From Acidobacteriota bacterium (GTDB taxonomy: Bacteria; Acidobacteriota; Thermoanaerobaculia; Multivoradales; JAHEKO01), in assembly GCA_029862975.1 (NCBI GenBank), contig JAOTWP010000027.1, positions 1 through 36,970 on the forward strand: DNA of 36,970 nt, given 5' to 3'. Both the position numbers and the translations under genes were made by a program. Position 1 is the first letter of the stretch. Every line of letters starts with the position of its first letter. Shown one piece after another: positions 25,697 to 34,786 of the stretch. The notes under the pieces are model-generated. The model did no database searches. It saw nothing but the letters and a program-made list of their open reading frames with translations, and was not told the DNA's origin.

Positions 25697-28327
25697 TCAG
25701 TTGCCCCAGGAGGTGCTGAAGCTGTACTTGATGCGCGCGTAGTAGAACGCGCCGTTGAAGCCGAACGGCGAGTACTGGCTGTAGCGGTTGCCGACGCCGG
25801 AGCGGGCTCCGGTGTTCTCGTCCGGGTAGGTGTCGAAGATGTTCTGGCCGCCGATGATGAGCGTCGCGCTCTCCGTCAAGTTGTAGGCGACCTCGGCGTC
25901 GACGAGGTACTTGCCGCTGTAGACGGCGCCGTCCTCGGAGTCGAACCACTTGTCGTAGAAGCTCAGTCGGCCGAGGAAGCGCCAGCGATCGAGCGAGTGG
26001 TTGCCGCTCACGGTCCAGCGGTTCTCGGGCAGCGCCTCCTGCAGCTCGCGGATGCGCGTGTCGTCCAAGGTCTCGGGGTTGAACTTCGTGACGTCGGTCT
26101 TCGTGTGGTTGAAGAGCAAGCTGAACGACGTGTCGCCGCCCATCGCCGGCGGCAGGTAGGTCGCCACGACGTCGACGCCGCTGGTCTCGGTGTCGAAGTC
26201 GTTGGTGAAGAACCGGAAGTTCTGCAGGTTGCCGGCGCTCGTGATGCCCTCGGCGAGCAGGGCCTCGACCTCCTCGGGAGTCAGCGAGAAGTTGCGCGTC
26301 ACCGCCAGCCGGTCCTTGAGGTCGATCTGGAACAGATCCACCGTGAGGGTGAACGGGCCGTTCTCGACGACCGCGCCGAGGGCGAGGTTGACCGACTCCT
26401 CGGCCTTGAGCGGCTCGCCGCCGCGCAGCTCGGCGACCCGGGAGGACGACGGGATGGTGCCGTTGTTGACCAGTTCCATGAGATCGAGGTCGAACTCGGT
26501 CGAAACGTTGAAGGCGTTGGACTGCCCCGGCGTGGGCGCCCGGAAGCCGGTGCTCGCGCTGCCGCGCAGCTGGAGGTTGTCGTTGACGCGGAAGCGGCCG
26601 GCGAGCTTGCCGTTGGTCGTCGTGCCGAAGTCCTCGAAGTCCTCGAACCGGACCGCCAGCCCGACCAGACCACGGCCGCTGGCGCTGGTGCGCTCGAGGT
26701 CGCCGTAGAGGGCGTAGTTGCTGCGGCTCCACTTGCCGGCCGCGATCGGGCCGAAGCCCGGAAAGCCGTTGGAGGCCGCGCTGAACCCCTGCGCCGCCAG
26801 GGGGCCGATCTCGTAGGACTCGAGCTGGCCGATGCCGATCTCGAACTCCTCGTCGCGCCACTCGACGCCGCCGGCCAGGTTGGTCTGGTCGTTGAGCGCG
26901 TAGGAGACGTCGAAGTTGATGTTGAGCTCCTGCTGCCGGTAGAGACCCGGGTCGAAGGTGGTCGGCGTGTCGGGACCGAGCGAGGCGTTGACGGTGTTGA
27001 AGATGAAGAAGTCGACCTCGTTGGAGCCGCTGCTGACGCTGGCGTCCCAGGCGAGGCCGCCGCTGGTCTGCCCGCGAAGGCCGCCGAGGAAGCTCGTGTC
27101 GAGGACGTCGCCGCCGAAGTTGGGCGTGAAGCCGCCGGGGAAGAGCTCCTGGAAGGAGAAGCAGTTCGGGTTGGCGAACACCTCGGCCAGCGCGGCCGGG
27201 TCCGGCACGTCGTCGGTGATCGTCACGATGGGGCAGCCGGCGGAGCCGTCGAGGACGCCGTCCTGGGCGTCGAGCAGGTCACCGATGAGCAGCGTCTCCC
27301 CGGCGTCGCCGCTGAACACCGCGCTGCGGGTGTTGGGGTTGCGGAAGAAGAAGCCGCCCGTGACCTGCTTGGAGACGTAGTTCGCGTGGCCGTAGAACTG
27401 CTTGCCGCTCTCCATCAGGTGGCCGAAGTTGGCCCACAGCTTGAGGTCGTCCTTGATCTCGGGCGAGCCCCAGATCTGCGCCGGGTCGCGCACGTTCGTG
27501 TTGCCGGCCGCGACCAGCGCCGCCGCGTCGTCGCGCTGCACGCTGCGGTCCGTGGGATCGCTCTGGCCGACCTCGGCGCTCAAGTTGAGGAAGCCGTTCT
27601 CGCCCAGCGGGAACCCGAAGTTGCCGCTCACGGCGACGGTGTCGCCGTCGCCCTCGCTGTAGCCGCCGGTGCGGACCTCGATCGTGCCGCCCTCGCTCGC
27701 GTCCTTGAGCTGGAAGTTCAGCACCCCGGCGATGGCGTCGGAGCCGTACTGGGCGGAGGCGCCGTCGCGCAGCACCTCGACCTGCCGCAGGGCGATCGCC
27801 GGGATGGCCGAGATGTCCGGCCCCTGGGCGCCGTCGGCGACGCCGTTGCCGAGCCAGTAGATGACCGCCGCGCGGTGGCGGCGCTTGCCGTTGAGGAGCA
27901 CCAGGGTGTGGTCCGGCGCCAGGTTGCGCAGATTGGCCGGGCGCACCACCGTGGCGGCGTCGCTGATCGGCTGGGTGTTGACGTTGTAGGACGGCGCGAC
28001 GTTGCGCAGCAGGGTGCTGACGTCGGTGTCGCCCTGGTCGACGAAATCGGCGGCGGAGATCACGTCCACCGGGACCATCGACTCCGTGGCCGACCGCGGC
28101 TCCGAGCGGCTGCCCACGACGACGATCGTCTCGGAAGCCGTGGTCATCGGCTCCGGCTCGTCGGCGGCCGCCTCCTCGCCCTCGTCCTGGGCGTCCGCGG
28201 CGGCCATCGCCGCGTCCGCGGATCCCGCGTCGTCCTGCTGCGCCGCCGCGAAGCAGGGCAGGCCCAGCAGGGCGGCGAGCGCCAGCCAGGCCGTGAGAGG
28301 ATTCCTTGCAACTCTGCGACAAGTCAT
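25697..28327 (-). CDS. TonB-dependent outer-membrane receptor
   Basis: ATG 28327 has AAGGAGA about 6 nt upstream. The 876-residue protein has a signal peptide (AWLALAALLGLPCFAAAQ) and an acidic linker with a TonB-box-like SETIVVVGSR (about 64-74). A plug domain (about 75-210) carries VEVLRDGASAQYGSDAIAGV, typical of TonB receptors. A beta-barrel follows, ending with YYARIKYSFSTSWGN, where alternating aromatic residues form the last strand. The family takes up siderophores, B12 or oligosaccharides; specificity cannot be read. Asn/Asp-rich extracellular loops contain one cysteine pair (C in SAGCPIV and NPNCFSF). It has its own promoter and terminator and no partner genes, so it is a single unit. 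Confidence 0.94.
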   Translation of the reverse strand: MTCRRVARNPLTAWLALAALLGLPCFAAAQQDDAGSADAAMAAADAQDEGEEAAADEPEPMTTASETIVVVGSRSEPRSATESMVPVDVISAADFVDQGDTDVSTLLRNVAPSYNVNTQPISDAATVVRPANLRNLAPDHTLVLLNGKRRHRAAVIYWLGNGVADGAQGPDISAIPAIALRQVEVLRDGASAQYGSDAIAGVLNFQLKDASEGGTIEVRTGGYSEGDGDTVAVSGNFGFPLGENGFLNLSAEVGQSDPTDRSVQRDDAAALVAAGNTNVRDPAQIWGSPEIKDDLKLWANFGHLMESGKQFYGHANYVSKQVTGGFFFRNPNTRSAVFSGDAGETLLIGDLLDAQDGVLDGSAGCPIVTITDDVPDPAALAEVFANPNCFSFQELFPGGFTPNFGGDVLDTSFLGGLRGQTSGGLAWDASVSSGSNEVDFFIFNTVNASLGPDTPTTFDPGLYRQQELNINFDVSYALNDQTNLAGGVEWRDEEFEIGIGQLESYEIGPLAAQGFSAASNGFPGFGPIAAGKWSRSNYALYGDLERTSASGRGLVGLAVRFEDFEDFGTTTNGKLAGRFRVNDNLQLRGSASTGFRAPTPGQSNAFNVSTEFDLDLMELVNNGTIPSSSRVAELRGGEPLKAEESVNLALGAVVENGPFTLTVDLFQIDLKDRLAVTRNFSLTPEEVEALLAEGITSAGNLQNFRFFTNDFDTETSGVDVVATYLPPAMGGDTSFSLLFNHTKTDVTKFNPETLDDTRIRELQEALPENRWTVSGNHSLDRWRFLGRLSFYDKWFDSEDGAVYSGKYLVDAEVAYNLTESATLIIGGQNIFDTYPDENTGARSGVGNRYSQYSPFGFNGAFYYARIKYSFSTSWGN

Positions 28328-28429
28328 GGTCGTCTCCTTGAAATGGCCACGGCAGGACGGCGCGCTCGCGGTTTCTGCGAGCCGGGCCGGTGCCGGAGCG
28401 GTTCTTCGAGCGATGGAATGTAGGGCAGC

Positions 28430-28458
28430 AAATTACCAGTCCGCCAGCGTCTCGTCAA
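28430..28458 (-). promoter_or_regulatory. Sigma70-type promoter of the TonB receptor gene
   Basis: Read on the minus strand, TTGACG (28453-28458) and TAATTT (28430-28435) are separated by exactly 17 bp. Transcription would start near 28423, giving a leader of roughly 95 nt with AAGGAGA before the ATG. The A/T-rich -10 stands out from the surrounding GC-rich DNA. Confidence 0.7.
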
Positions 28459-28689
28459 ACATCCCGCGGGCGCAGCACGGGCGCCGCCGCCCGAGGCGCG
28501 TCGACTCGCGCGGCCCGTTTGAGGTAAGCTAGGCGCGCAGATTCCTCCGGCCGCGGGTCTTTCGCCTTCCGCCTCGCCGGAGAATCGGGGCTCGGCGCCA
28601 CACCGGGCCTCCTTACCTCGAGCCGAGCGGTCGAGCGGACCGCAGCCGGCGAGAGACGTGGAGGCCCGCTCAACCTCGGATCGACAGGA
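28459..28689 (+). other. Intergenic remainder before the SNF2 gene
   Basis: With the TonB promoter segment this makes a 362-bp gap between divergent genes. No gene or clear plus-strand promoter was recognised here; GTTTGAGGTAAGCTAGG near 28517-28533 is a weak -10-like stretch. AGGA lies close to the SNF2 ATG. Confidence 0.4.
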
Positions 28690-31600
28690 ATGCAGCAGAC
28701 CAAGCCAGAAGAGCAGCCCGCCGCCAACCCGCTCCGGCGCCGCCGGCGCAAGCGCTCGCGCGGCGCGATCGCCAAGCGGGCCGTCCCCCTCCACAAGCGC
28801 TGCGGCACCCACTTCCAGGCCGCGGACCGCCAGCTCGGCGAGGAGTACTACCGGGAGGACCGGGTCCGCTTCGAGATCGACGGGATGCGCGCCCGCTCCA
28901 GAGTCGAAGGATCGCTGCCCGACCCCTACCGGGTCGGCGTGGACTGGTCGCGAGCCGCGGCCGAGCGGATCCTGCACGGCTTCTGCGAATGCCCCCGCTT
29001 CGCTTCGGGGTCTCCCTGCAAGCACCTCTGGGCCACGCTCCTCGCTCTCGGCGAGTCCGGCGCCGAGAACCAGCCGGCCGGCCGCGACCGGCTCTCCCTG
29101 CGCCGGGATCGCGCCTGGCACTGGAGCGATCTCGGCCTGGCGGCCGGCGCCGAGCCCGAGCTCGAGCCCCGCCCGCCGCGGGCCACCGTGGCGACGGTCC
29201 ACGACTCGCATCGCACCGCGGCGCCGTCGTGGCGATCCCAGCTCGACTCCGTGGGTCAGGAGATCGAGCGGCTGGCGGCTACCGGCGAGGAGTCGATCGC
29301 CCCCCGGCAGGTCGCCGCCCGGCAGCCGGTGACGATCCATTTCCTGGTCAACACCGCGGAGAGCAAGCGCGGCGGCGCGGTCGTCCTGGACGTCTTCGGG
29401 CGCGGCCACGACTCTAAGGGCAGGCCGGGCAAGCTCAAACGCCGCGGCGTCGAGCCCTCGGAGCTCGCCGACCTTCTGCTGCCGGCCCGCTCGTCGAACG
29501 GCGCCAAGGCGGACTTCGCGCTGATCGAGGCCCTCCCCGCCGACCGGCCGCGCCGCGCCAAGCCGGCCCGCGGCCGCCGCGGCCACGAGGTCGAAGACGG
29601 CGCCGTCAGGCGCCTGCGGCTGCCGCGCGAGCTCAACGAGCCGGTCCTCGCGTTCCTCGCCGCGCGCGGCGTTCTCGACTCCTGGGACGGGCGCTCGCTC
29701 AAGACGGCGCGCGCGGTGTCCTGGGAGCCGAGCCCGTCGTGGCGCCTGGGCCTGGCCCTCGAGGTCAACGGCGCGAGCCACGCCCGGTTGAACGCCCGGC
29801 TCGAGCGCAAGCACGAGAAGGTCCCGCTGAGCGCCGCCCGGCTGGTGCTGGTGGACGAGGCGGGGCGGGGCGCCCTGGCGCTGCTGCCCGACGCGTTCGT
29901 CCGGGTCGAGCTCGACCCGGCGCGGGATCTCCCCTGGCTGCGCCACCTGAGCGACGCCGGCGACCTGAGGATTCCGCTCGAGAACCTCGAGGAAGCGCTC
30001 AGCGCGCTCGTCGCCCTGCCCACTCTGCCCGATCTCGAGGTGCCGGACGAGCTCCAGCTCGACCCCGTCGATTCGCCGCTGCGGCCCATGCTGCGGCTCG
30101 AGCAGCCGCCCGCCCCCGAGTTCATGAAGCCGCCGCTCCTGGCCGACGTCTCCTTCGGCTACGGCAACGTACGGGTCAACGCCGACGACACCCGTCCGTC
30201 CGTCGTCGACTGGCAGGAGCGCCGGTTCCTGCGCCGCGACACCGAGGCCGAGAACGCGGCCCTCGTGCGCCTCATCGAGCTCGGCCTCAAGCCGGTCGAG
30301 AACCGCAACGGACACGGGCTCGAGCTCAGCCCCGCCGATCTGCCCGGGGTCCTCGAGCCGCTCCTTGCCGAAGGCTGGGCGGTGGAGGTCCACGGCACCA
30401 CCGTCCATCCCCCGTCGCCCCCGTCGCTCAAGGTGCAGAGCGGCATCGACTGGTTCGAGCTGAGCGCCGAGATCGACTTCGGAGGCGACCGGGTCGATCT
30501 GTCGGCCGTGCTCGGCGCCGTCGCGCGCGGCAAGCACTTCGTCGAGCTCTCCGACGGCTCGCAGGGCCTGCTGCCCGCGACCTGGATGGAGACCTACGAC
30601 TCGCTGGCCAATCTGGCCCACGACGCGAGCGACGACGGGCTGCGTTTCCTGCCCTCCCAGGCGCTCCTCGTCGACGCGCTGCTGACGGCGATGCCCCCGG
30701 CCGACGTCGACCGGGCCTTCGCGGAGCTGCGCCGCAAGCTCAAGTCCTTCGAGCGCATCAAGCCGAAGCGCGAGCTCAGGACATTCGGCGGCGAGCTGCG
30801 CGCCTACCAGCGGGACGGCCTGGGCTGGCTGGACTTTCTCCGCGAGTTCGGCCTCGGCGGCGTGCTGGCGGACGACATGGGTCTCGGCAAGACGGTCCAG
30901 GTCCTCGCCCTGCTGCAGGCCCACCGCACGCCGGCGAAGACGACCAAGCTGCCGTCGCTGGTCGTCGCCCCGCGCAGCGTCGTCTACAACTGGATCGAGG
31001 AAGCGGCCCACTTCACCCCGAAGCTCAAGGTCGTCGAGTACCGCGGCGCGGAGCGCGAGAAGCTGCAGCCGAAGATGAACCGGTTCGACGTCGTCGTGAC
31101 GACCTACGGCACGCTGCGGCGCGACATCGCCTTCCTGGCGACGATCGACTTCGACACCGTGATTCTGGACGAGGCGCAGGCGATCAAGAATCCGGCCTCC
31201 CAGACCGCCAAGGCCAGCCGCCTGCTGCGGGCGCAGCACCGTCTCGCCCTCACCGGCACCCCGATCGAGAACCACCTGGGAGAGCTCGGCTCGCTCTTCG
31301 AGTTCTTGAACCCGGGTCTCCTCGGCCGCCTTCCCTGGCTCGACGTGCTCGCCGGCGGCCGCGTCGCCAGCAGTCACGAGCTGGCGGTCGTCGCCGAGGG
31401 CATCCGCCCCTTCATCCTACGGCGCACGAAGGCGCAGGTCCTTCCCGACCTGCCGCCGAAGACCGAGCAGGTGCTGCACTGCACGCTGCGCCCCGAGCAG
31501 CAGGAGCTCTACGACCAGCTGCGCGCCCAGTACCAGGTGAGCCTCATGCAGCAGGTCGAGGCGAAGGGGGTGGCCGGGTCGACGATCCAGGTCCTCCAGG

Positions 31601-32175
31601 CCCTGCTGCGCCTGCGCCAGGTCGCCTGCCACCCGGGCCTCGTCGACGAGCAGTGGGAAGACGCCGGCAGCGCCAAGCTCGAAGCGCTCTACGAGCAGGT
31701 CGAGGAGGTCCTCGACGAGGGGCACAAGGTCCTCGTCTTCTCCCAGTTCGTGAAGCTGCTCGACTACGTGCGTCGGCACCTCGACGCCGAGGGCGTGCCG
31801 TACGCCTACCTCGACGGCCAGACCCGCGACCGCGGGGCGGTGGTCGACCGCTTCCAGACCGACCCGGACACGAACCTCTTCCTCGTGAGCCTCAAGGCCG
31901 GCGGCACCGGCCTGAATCTCACCGCCGCCGGCTACGTCTTCCTGCTCGACCCCTGGTGGAACCCCGCCGTCGAAGCCCAGGCCATCGACCGCGCCCACCG
32001 CATCGGCCAGACCCAGCCGGTCTTCGCCTACCGCCTCATCGCTCGCGGCACGGTCGAGGAGAAGATCCTCGAGCTCCAGAAGTCCAAGCGCCAGATCGCC
32101 GACGCGATCCTCGAAGGGGAAGGGACGTCGATCCGCGAGCTGACGGCCGACGATCTGCGGCTGCTGTTGAGCTGA
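28690..32175 (+). CDS. SWIM zinc-finger SNF2/Rad54-family helicase-like ATPase
   Basis: The 1161-residue protein starts at ATG 28690. After a basic N-terminal tail, a SWIM zinc finger is formed by C99, C101, C110 and H112 (FCECPRF, SPCKHLW). A long middle region (about 130-690) corresponds to the SNF2-associated N-terminal domain of bacterial members. The SNF2 ATPase lies at about 695-1160 with Walker A DDMGLGKT (728-735), DEAQ (827-830), TGTPIENHLGEL, and motifs V/VI (GGTGLNLTAA, DRAHRIGQTQPV). Such proteins translocate on double-stranded DNA and remodel protein-DNA complexes; the bacterial role is unclear but often linked to transcription or repair (RapA/HepA relatives). All motor motifs are intact. 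It is convergent with recQ. Confidence 0.95.
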   Translation: MQQTKPEEQPAANPLRRRRRKRSRGAIAKRAVPLHKRCGTHFQAADRQLGEEYYREDRVRFEIDGMRARSRVEGSLPDPYRVGVDWSRAAAERILHGFCECPRFASGSPCKHLWATLLALGESGAENQPAGRDRLSLRRDRAWHWSDLGLAAGAEPELEPRPPRATVATVHDSHRTAAPSWRSQLDSVGQEIERLAATGEESIAPRQVAARQPVTIHFLVNTAESKRGGAVVLDVFGRGHDSKGRPGKLKRRGVEPSELADLLLPARSSNGAKADFALIEALPADRPRRAKPARGRRGHEVEDGAVRRLRLPRELNEPVLAFLAARGVLDSWDGRSLKTARAVSWEPSPSWRLGLALEVNGASHARLNARLERKHEKVPLSAARLVLVDEAGRGALALLPDAFVRVELDPARDLPWLRHLSDAGDLRIPLENLEEALSALVALPTLPDLEVPDELQLDPVDSPLRPMLRLEQPPAPEFMKPPLLADVSFGYGNVRVNADDTRPSVVDWQERRFLRRDTEAENAALVRLIELGLKPVENRNGHGLELSPADLPGVLEPLLAEGWAVEVHGTTVHPPSPPSLKVQSGIDWFELSAEIDFGGDRVDLSAVLGAVARGKHFVELSDGSQGLLPATWMETYDSLANLAHDASDDGLRFLPSQALLVDALLTAMPPADVDRAFAELRRKLKSFERIKPKRELRTFGGELRAYQRDGLGWLDFLREFGLGGVLADDMGLGKTVQVLALLQAHRTPAKTTKLPSLVVAPRSVVYNWIEEAAHFTPKLKVVEYRGAEREKLQPKMNRFDVVVTTYGTLRRDIAFLATIDFDTVILDEAQAIKNPASQTAKASRLLRAQHRLALTGTPIENHLGELGSLFEFLNPGLLGRLPWLDVLAGGRVASSHELAVVAEGIRPFILRRTKAQVLPDLPPKTEQVLHCTLRPEQQELYDQLRAQYQVSLMQQVEAKGVAGSTIQVLQALLRLRQVACHPGLVDEQWEDAGSAKLEALYEQVEEVLDEGHKVLVFSQFVKLLDYVRRHLDAEGVPYAYLDGQTRDRGAVVDRFQTDPDTNLFLVSLKAGGTGLNLTAAGYVFLLDPWWNPAVEAQAIDRAHRIGQTQPVFAYRLIARGTVEEKILELQKSKRQIADAILEGEGTSIRELTADDLRLLLS

Positions 32176-32235
32176 GCCGGCTCCGGCGCGGCGCCCCCCG
32201 GTGATTCGCCGAGGGATCCCCGGGGGACTCGGGAC

Positions 32236-34116
32236 TCAGGTGCCGGTGCCCCACCGCGCGATCAGGTCCAGGAACCGCGGCCCCGGGTCCTGGGCCTTCT
32301 TCTCGCCCACGCCGCGGATCTCGAGCAGGTCGGCCGGGGTGGCGGGGCGGTAGCGGGCCATGTCGCGCAGGACGCTGTCGTGGAAGACGACATAGGGGGG
32401 AACCTTGCGCTCGCGAGCGATGTCGAGGCGGACCTCGCGCAGCGCCTCGAAAAGCTCGAGGTCGACGCCGGCCCAGTCCTCGGCCGCGGCGGGACGTTTC
32501 GCCGTCTTCGCTTTGACCTTCCTGGGCCGTTCCTGGCGGTAGAGGCGGCACTCGGCGCGGCCGCGCAGCAGCTCCGCGCCCTGGTCGGTGAGCTGGAGGA
32601 CGGGGTACTCCCTCCCCGCCTGGCGCAGGAAGCCGCCGTCGAGGAGCTGGTCGACGTAGCCGCGGAGCTCGCCGATCGAGAGCTCTGCGAGGAGGCCGAA
32701 GGTGCTCAGCCGGTCGTGGCCGGCGGCGGTGATCTTGTCGGAGCCGCGGCCGCGCAGCACGTCGACGAGACGGCCCATGCCCCAGCGCTGCTCGAGGCGG
32801 ACGACGCAGGAGAGGATCTTCTGGGCCAGCACGACCGGCTCGGCGACCAGCTCGAGCTCGCCCAGGCACCAGTCGCAGGCGGCGCAGTCGGACCCCGCGC
32901 AGGTCTCTCCGAAGTACTCGAGCAGCTGCCGGTGCCGGCAGCGGGTCGCGGCCGCGAAGCGCTGCATGGCGTTGAGCAGCCGCCGCGCGTGCTCGTCCCA
33001 CTCGCCGCCGCTCTCGAGCAGCCCGCGCCAGGCGGCAAAGTCGGCCGGCGAGTAGAAGAGCACGCACTCGGCTGGCAGCCCGTCGCGCCCGGCGCGGCCG
33101 GTCTCCTGCTGGTAGTGCTCGATCGAGCGCGGCGCGCCGGCGTGGACGACGAAGCGCACGTTCGAGCGGTCGATCCCCATGCCGAACGCGACGGTGGCGA
33201 CGACGACGTCGACCTCTTCGCGCGCGAACGCCTCCTGGCGCCGCGAGCGCGTGTCGCCGTCCAGCCCGGCATGGTAGGCCACGGCGCGCGAGCCCCAATC
33301 GGCCAGCCGCGCCGCGAGGCTCTCGACCTGCTTGCGCGAGTTGCAGTAGACGATGCCGCCCTCGCCGTGATGCCGCGCCAGGACCGTCTTGAGCCGCGCC
33401 GCCAGGTCGGAGCGGGGAAAGACCCGGTACGTCAGGTTGGGCCGGTCGAAAGAGCCGACGAGGACCTCCGGGTCGCGCAGCCGGAGCTGCTCCACGATGT
33501 CGTGGCGCACCCGCGGCGTCGCCGTCGCGGTGTAGGCGTGGACCGAGGCCTCGGGGAAGCGCTCCCGCAGGCCGCCGAGCAGCCGGTACTCGGGGCGGAA
33601 CGCGTGCCCCCACTGGCTGATGCAGTGGGCCTCGTCGACGGCGAAGAAGGCGACCCCGGCGCGCTCGAGAAGATCCAGGAAGCCGGCCGATCCGTCGCCC
33701 GCCAGCCGCTCCGGAGCGACGTACAGAAGCCTCAGCGCGCCGCCGGCGAGCGCCCGCTCGACCGCCGCCCGCTCGCCCGCGTCGAGGCTCGAGTTGTAGA
33801 AGGCGGCGGGCACTCCCTGGCCGGCCAGCCCGTCGACCTGGTCCTTCATCAGGGAGATGAGCGGCGACACGACGACGGCCAGGCCTTCCGTCAGCAGGGC
33901 GGGCGCCTGGAAGCACAGCGACTTGCCGCCGCCCGTCGGCAGCACGAGCAGGCTGTCGCGCCCCGCCAGCACCGCCGCCATCGCCTCGCGCTGCAGCGGC
34001 AGGAACTCGCGGAACCCCCAGACCCGCCGCAGGGTCTCCGTGAGGCGGGCGTCCGGGGACTGGGCGGCTCGGGGCTGGGCGCCTGGGGACTGGGTGTCTG
34101 GGGACGGTACCGGCAT
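32236..34116 (-). CDS. recQ: ATP-dependent DNA helicase RecQ
   Basis: ATG 34116 gives 626 residues, usual for RecQ. Helicase motifs are complete: LPTGGGKS (59-66), DEAHCISQWGH (161-171), TATATP and QETGRAGRDGLPAEC. The RecQ zinc-binding domain has four cysteines (C in GETCAGSDCAACDWC plus upstream residues), followed by a winged helix (ILSCVVRLEQRWGMG, LLDGGFL) and a C-terminal HRDC domain (about 545-620, PPYVVFHDSVLRDMA). RecQ unwinds branched DNA in RecF-pathway repair. The first ~24 residues (SPDTQSPGAQ) are low-complexity and encoded by short GGGGACTGGG-like repeats, which suggests local slippage. An alternative start farther upstream cannot be excluded because no RBS is visible. Confidence 0.95.
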   Translation of the reverse strand: MPVPSPDTQSPGAQPRAAQSPDARLTETLRRVWGFREFLPLQREAMAAVLAGRDSLLVLPTGGGKSLCFQAPALLTEGLAVVVSPLISLMKDQVDGLAGQGVPAAFYNSSLDAGERAAVERALAGGALRLLYVAPERLAGDGSAGFLDLLERAGVAFFAVDEAHCISQWGHAFRPEYRLLGGLRERFPEASVHAYTATATPRVRHDIVEQLRLRDPEVLVGSFDRPNLTYRVFPRSDLAARLKTVLARHHGEGGIVYCNSRKQVESLAARLADWGSRAVAYHAGLDGDTRSRRQEAFAREEVDVVVATVAFGMGIDRSNVRFVVHAGAPRSIEHYQQETGRAGRDGLPAECVLFYSPADFAAWRGLLESGGEWDEHARRLLNAMQRFAAATRCRHRQLLEYFGETCAGSDCAACDWCLGELELVAEPVVLAQKILSCVVRLEQRWGMGRLVDVLRGRGSDKITAAGHDRLSTFGLLAELSIGELRGYVDQLLDGGFLRQAGREYPVLQLTDQGAELLRGRAECRLYRQERPRKVKAKTAKRPAAAEDWAGVDLELFEALREVRLDIARERKVPPYVVFHDSVLRDMARYRPATPADLLEIRGVGEKKAQDPGPRFLDLIARWGTGT

Positions 34117-34231
34117 GAGCAAGGCGGCCGAACGACGAGCCGAGGCGGACACTCTACACAGGACGGCAGGGAGGCGCGCGATCTCGCAGACCCACCGCGA
34201 CTCCTCCGGCTTTCGCCTTCCTCGGCCGGCC

Positions 34232-34561
34232 ATGGCGGCCACCGGATCGGCGCGAAAGGACTTCGGGTAAAGGAAAAGAGGCTCTCCGGAGCGTCGCGTA
34301 GGTGCTGCGGGCGGCCCTGGCAGCTACCGGACCGGCGCGAAAAGACTCCGAGTAGGGAAGGCTCTCCGGGAGGCCGCGCGGGTGCGAGCGGAAGGCCCTC
34401 GCAGCCACCGGACCGGCGCGAAAGGACTTCGGGTAGGGAGGAGAGGCTCTCCGGGAGGTCGCGCAGGTGCGATCGGACGGCCCTCGCAGCTACCGAATCG
34501 GCGCGAAAAGACTTCGGGTAGGGAAGAGAGGTTCTCCGGGAGGTCGCGCAGGTGCGATCGG
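34232..34561 (+). repeat. Four 81-85 bp tandem repeats
   Basis: Four imperfect units begin near CCACCGGATCGG and end in GTGCGATCGG. Each contains the core GCGCGAAAAGACTTCGGGTA at 34250, 34335, 34416 and 34501, at spacings of 85, 81 and 85 bp, then GGCTCTCCGGGAGGTCGCGC. The units differ by point changes; the last two are nearly identical. They fill the gap between divergent recQ and the ZIP gene. Short frames in them are repeat translations, not genes. No spacers, so this is not CRISPR. Confidence 0.9.
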
Positions 34562-34630
34562 TAGGCCCGCGTTCGCGGTACCCATGCTGATGGAATGGAC
34601 TCCTCCGTTCTCGAACCGGGGTCTTTTCCT

Positions 34631-34650
34631 TACCTGAAGTCTTTTCGCGC
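34631..34650 (-). repeat. Inverted copy of the tandem-repeat core
   Basis: TACCTGAAGTCTTTTCGCGC is the reverse complement of the core GCGCGAAAAGACTTCAGGTA, with flanking TTTTCCT and CCGG matching on both sides. It lies 70 bp beyond the last direct unit and faces it, so the block is bounded by opposed copies. The A at the variable position (CAGG) also occurs in the 8.8-kb copies. Confidence 0.85.
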
Positions 34651-34770
34651 CGGCCCGAAGACCGGGCCGGCCGGCCGAGAGGCGGTGTTCATCAGCCCGG
34701 CCTGCCCGTGGCCTTTGCGACCCTCGCAGCGTGAGCGGGGCGCCAAGCGGGCGCCGCTTGCGCCGCGTCC

Positions 34771-34779
34771 TGCTAGTGT
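34771..34779 (+). promoter_or_regulatory. Extended -10 candidate TGCTAGTGT before the ZIP gene
   Basis: TGC-TAGTGT ends 7 nt before the GTG at 34787. No -35 or Shine-Dalgarno sequence is seen, suggesting transcription starts at or near the start codon. The match to TATAAT is only moderate. Confidence 0.35.
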
Positions 34780-34786
34780 TCGCGTC

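Noticed and set aside
34232-34561. CRISPR array
   Set aside because: Repeats are 81-85 bp, contiguous and diverged, with no unique spacers and no cas genes nearby.
34382-34564. Small ORF in the tandem repeats
   Set aside because: The translation simply repeats with the DNA period and there is no ribosome binding site or conserved family.
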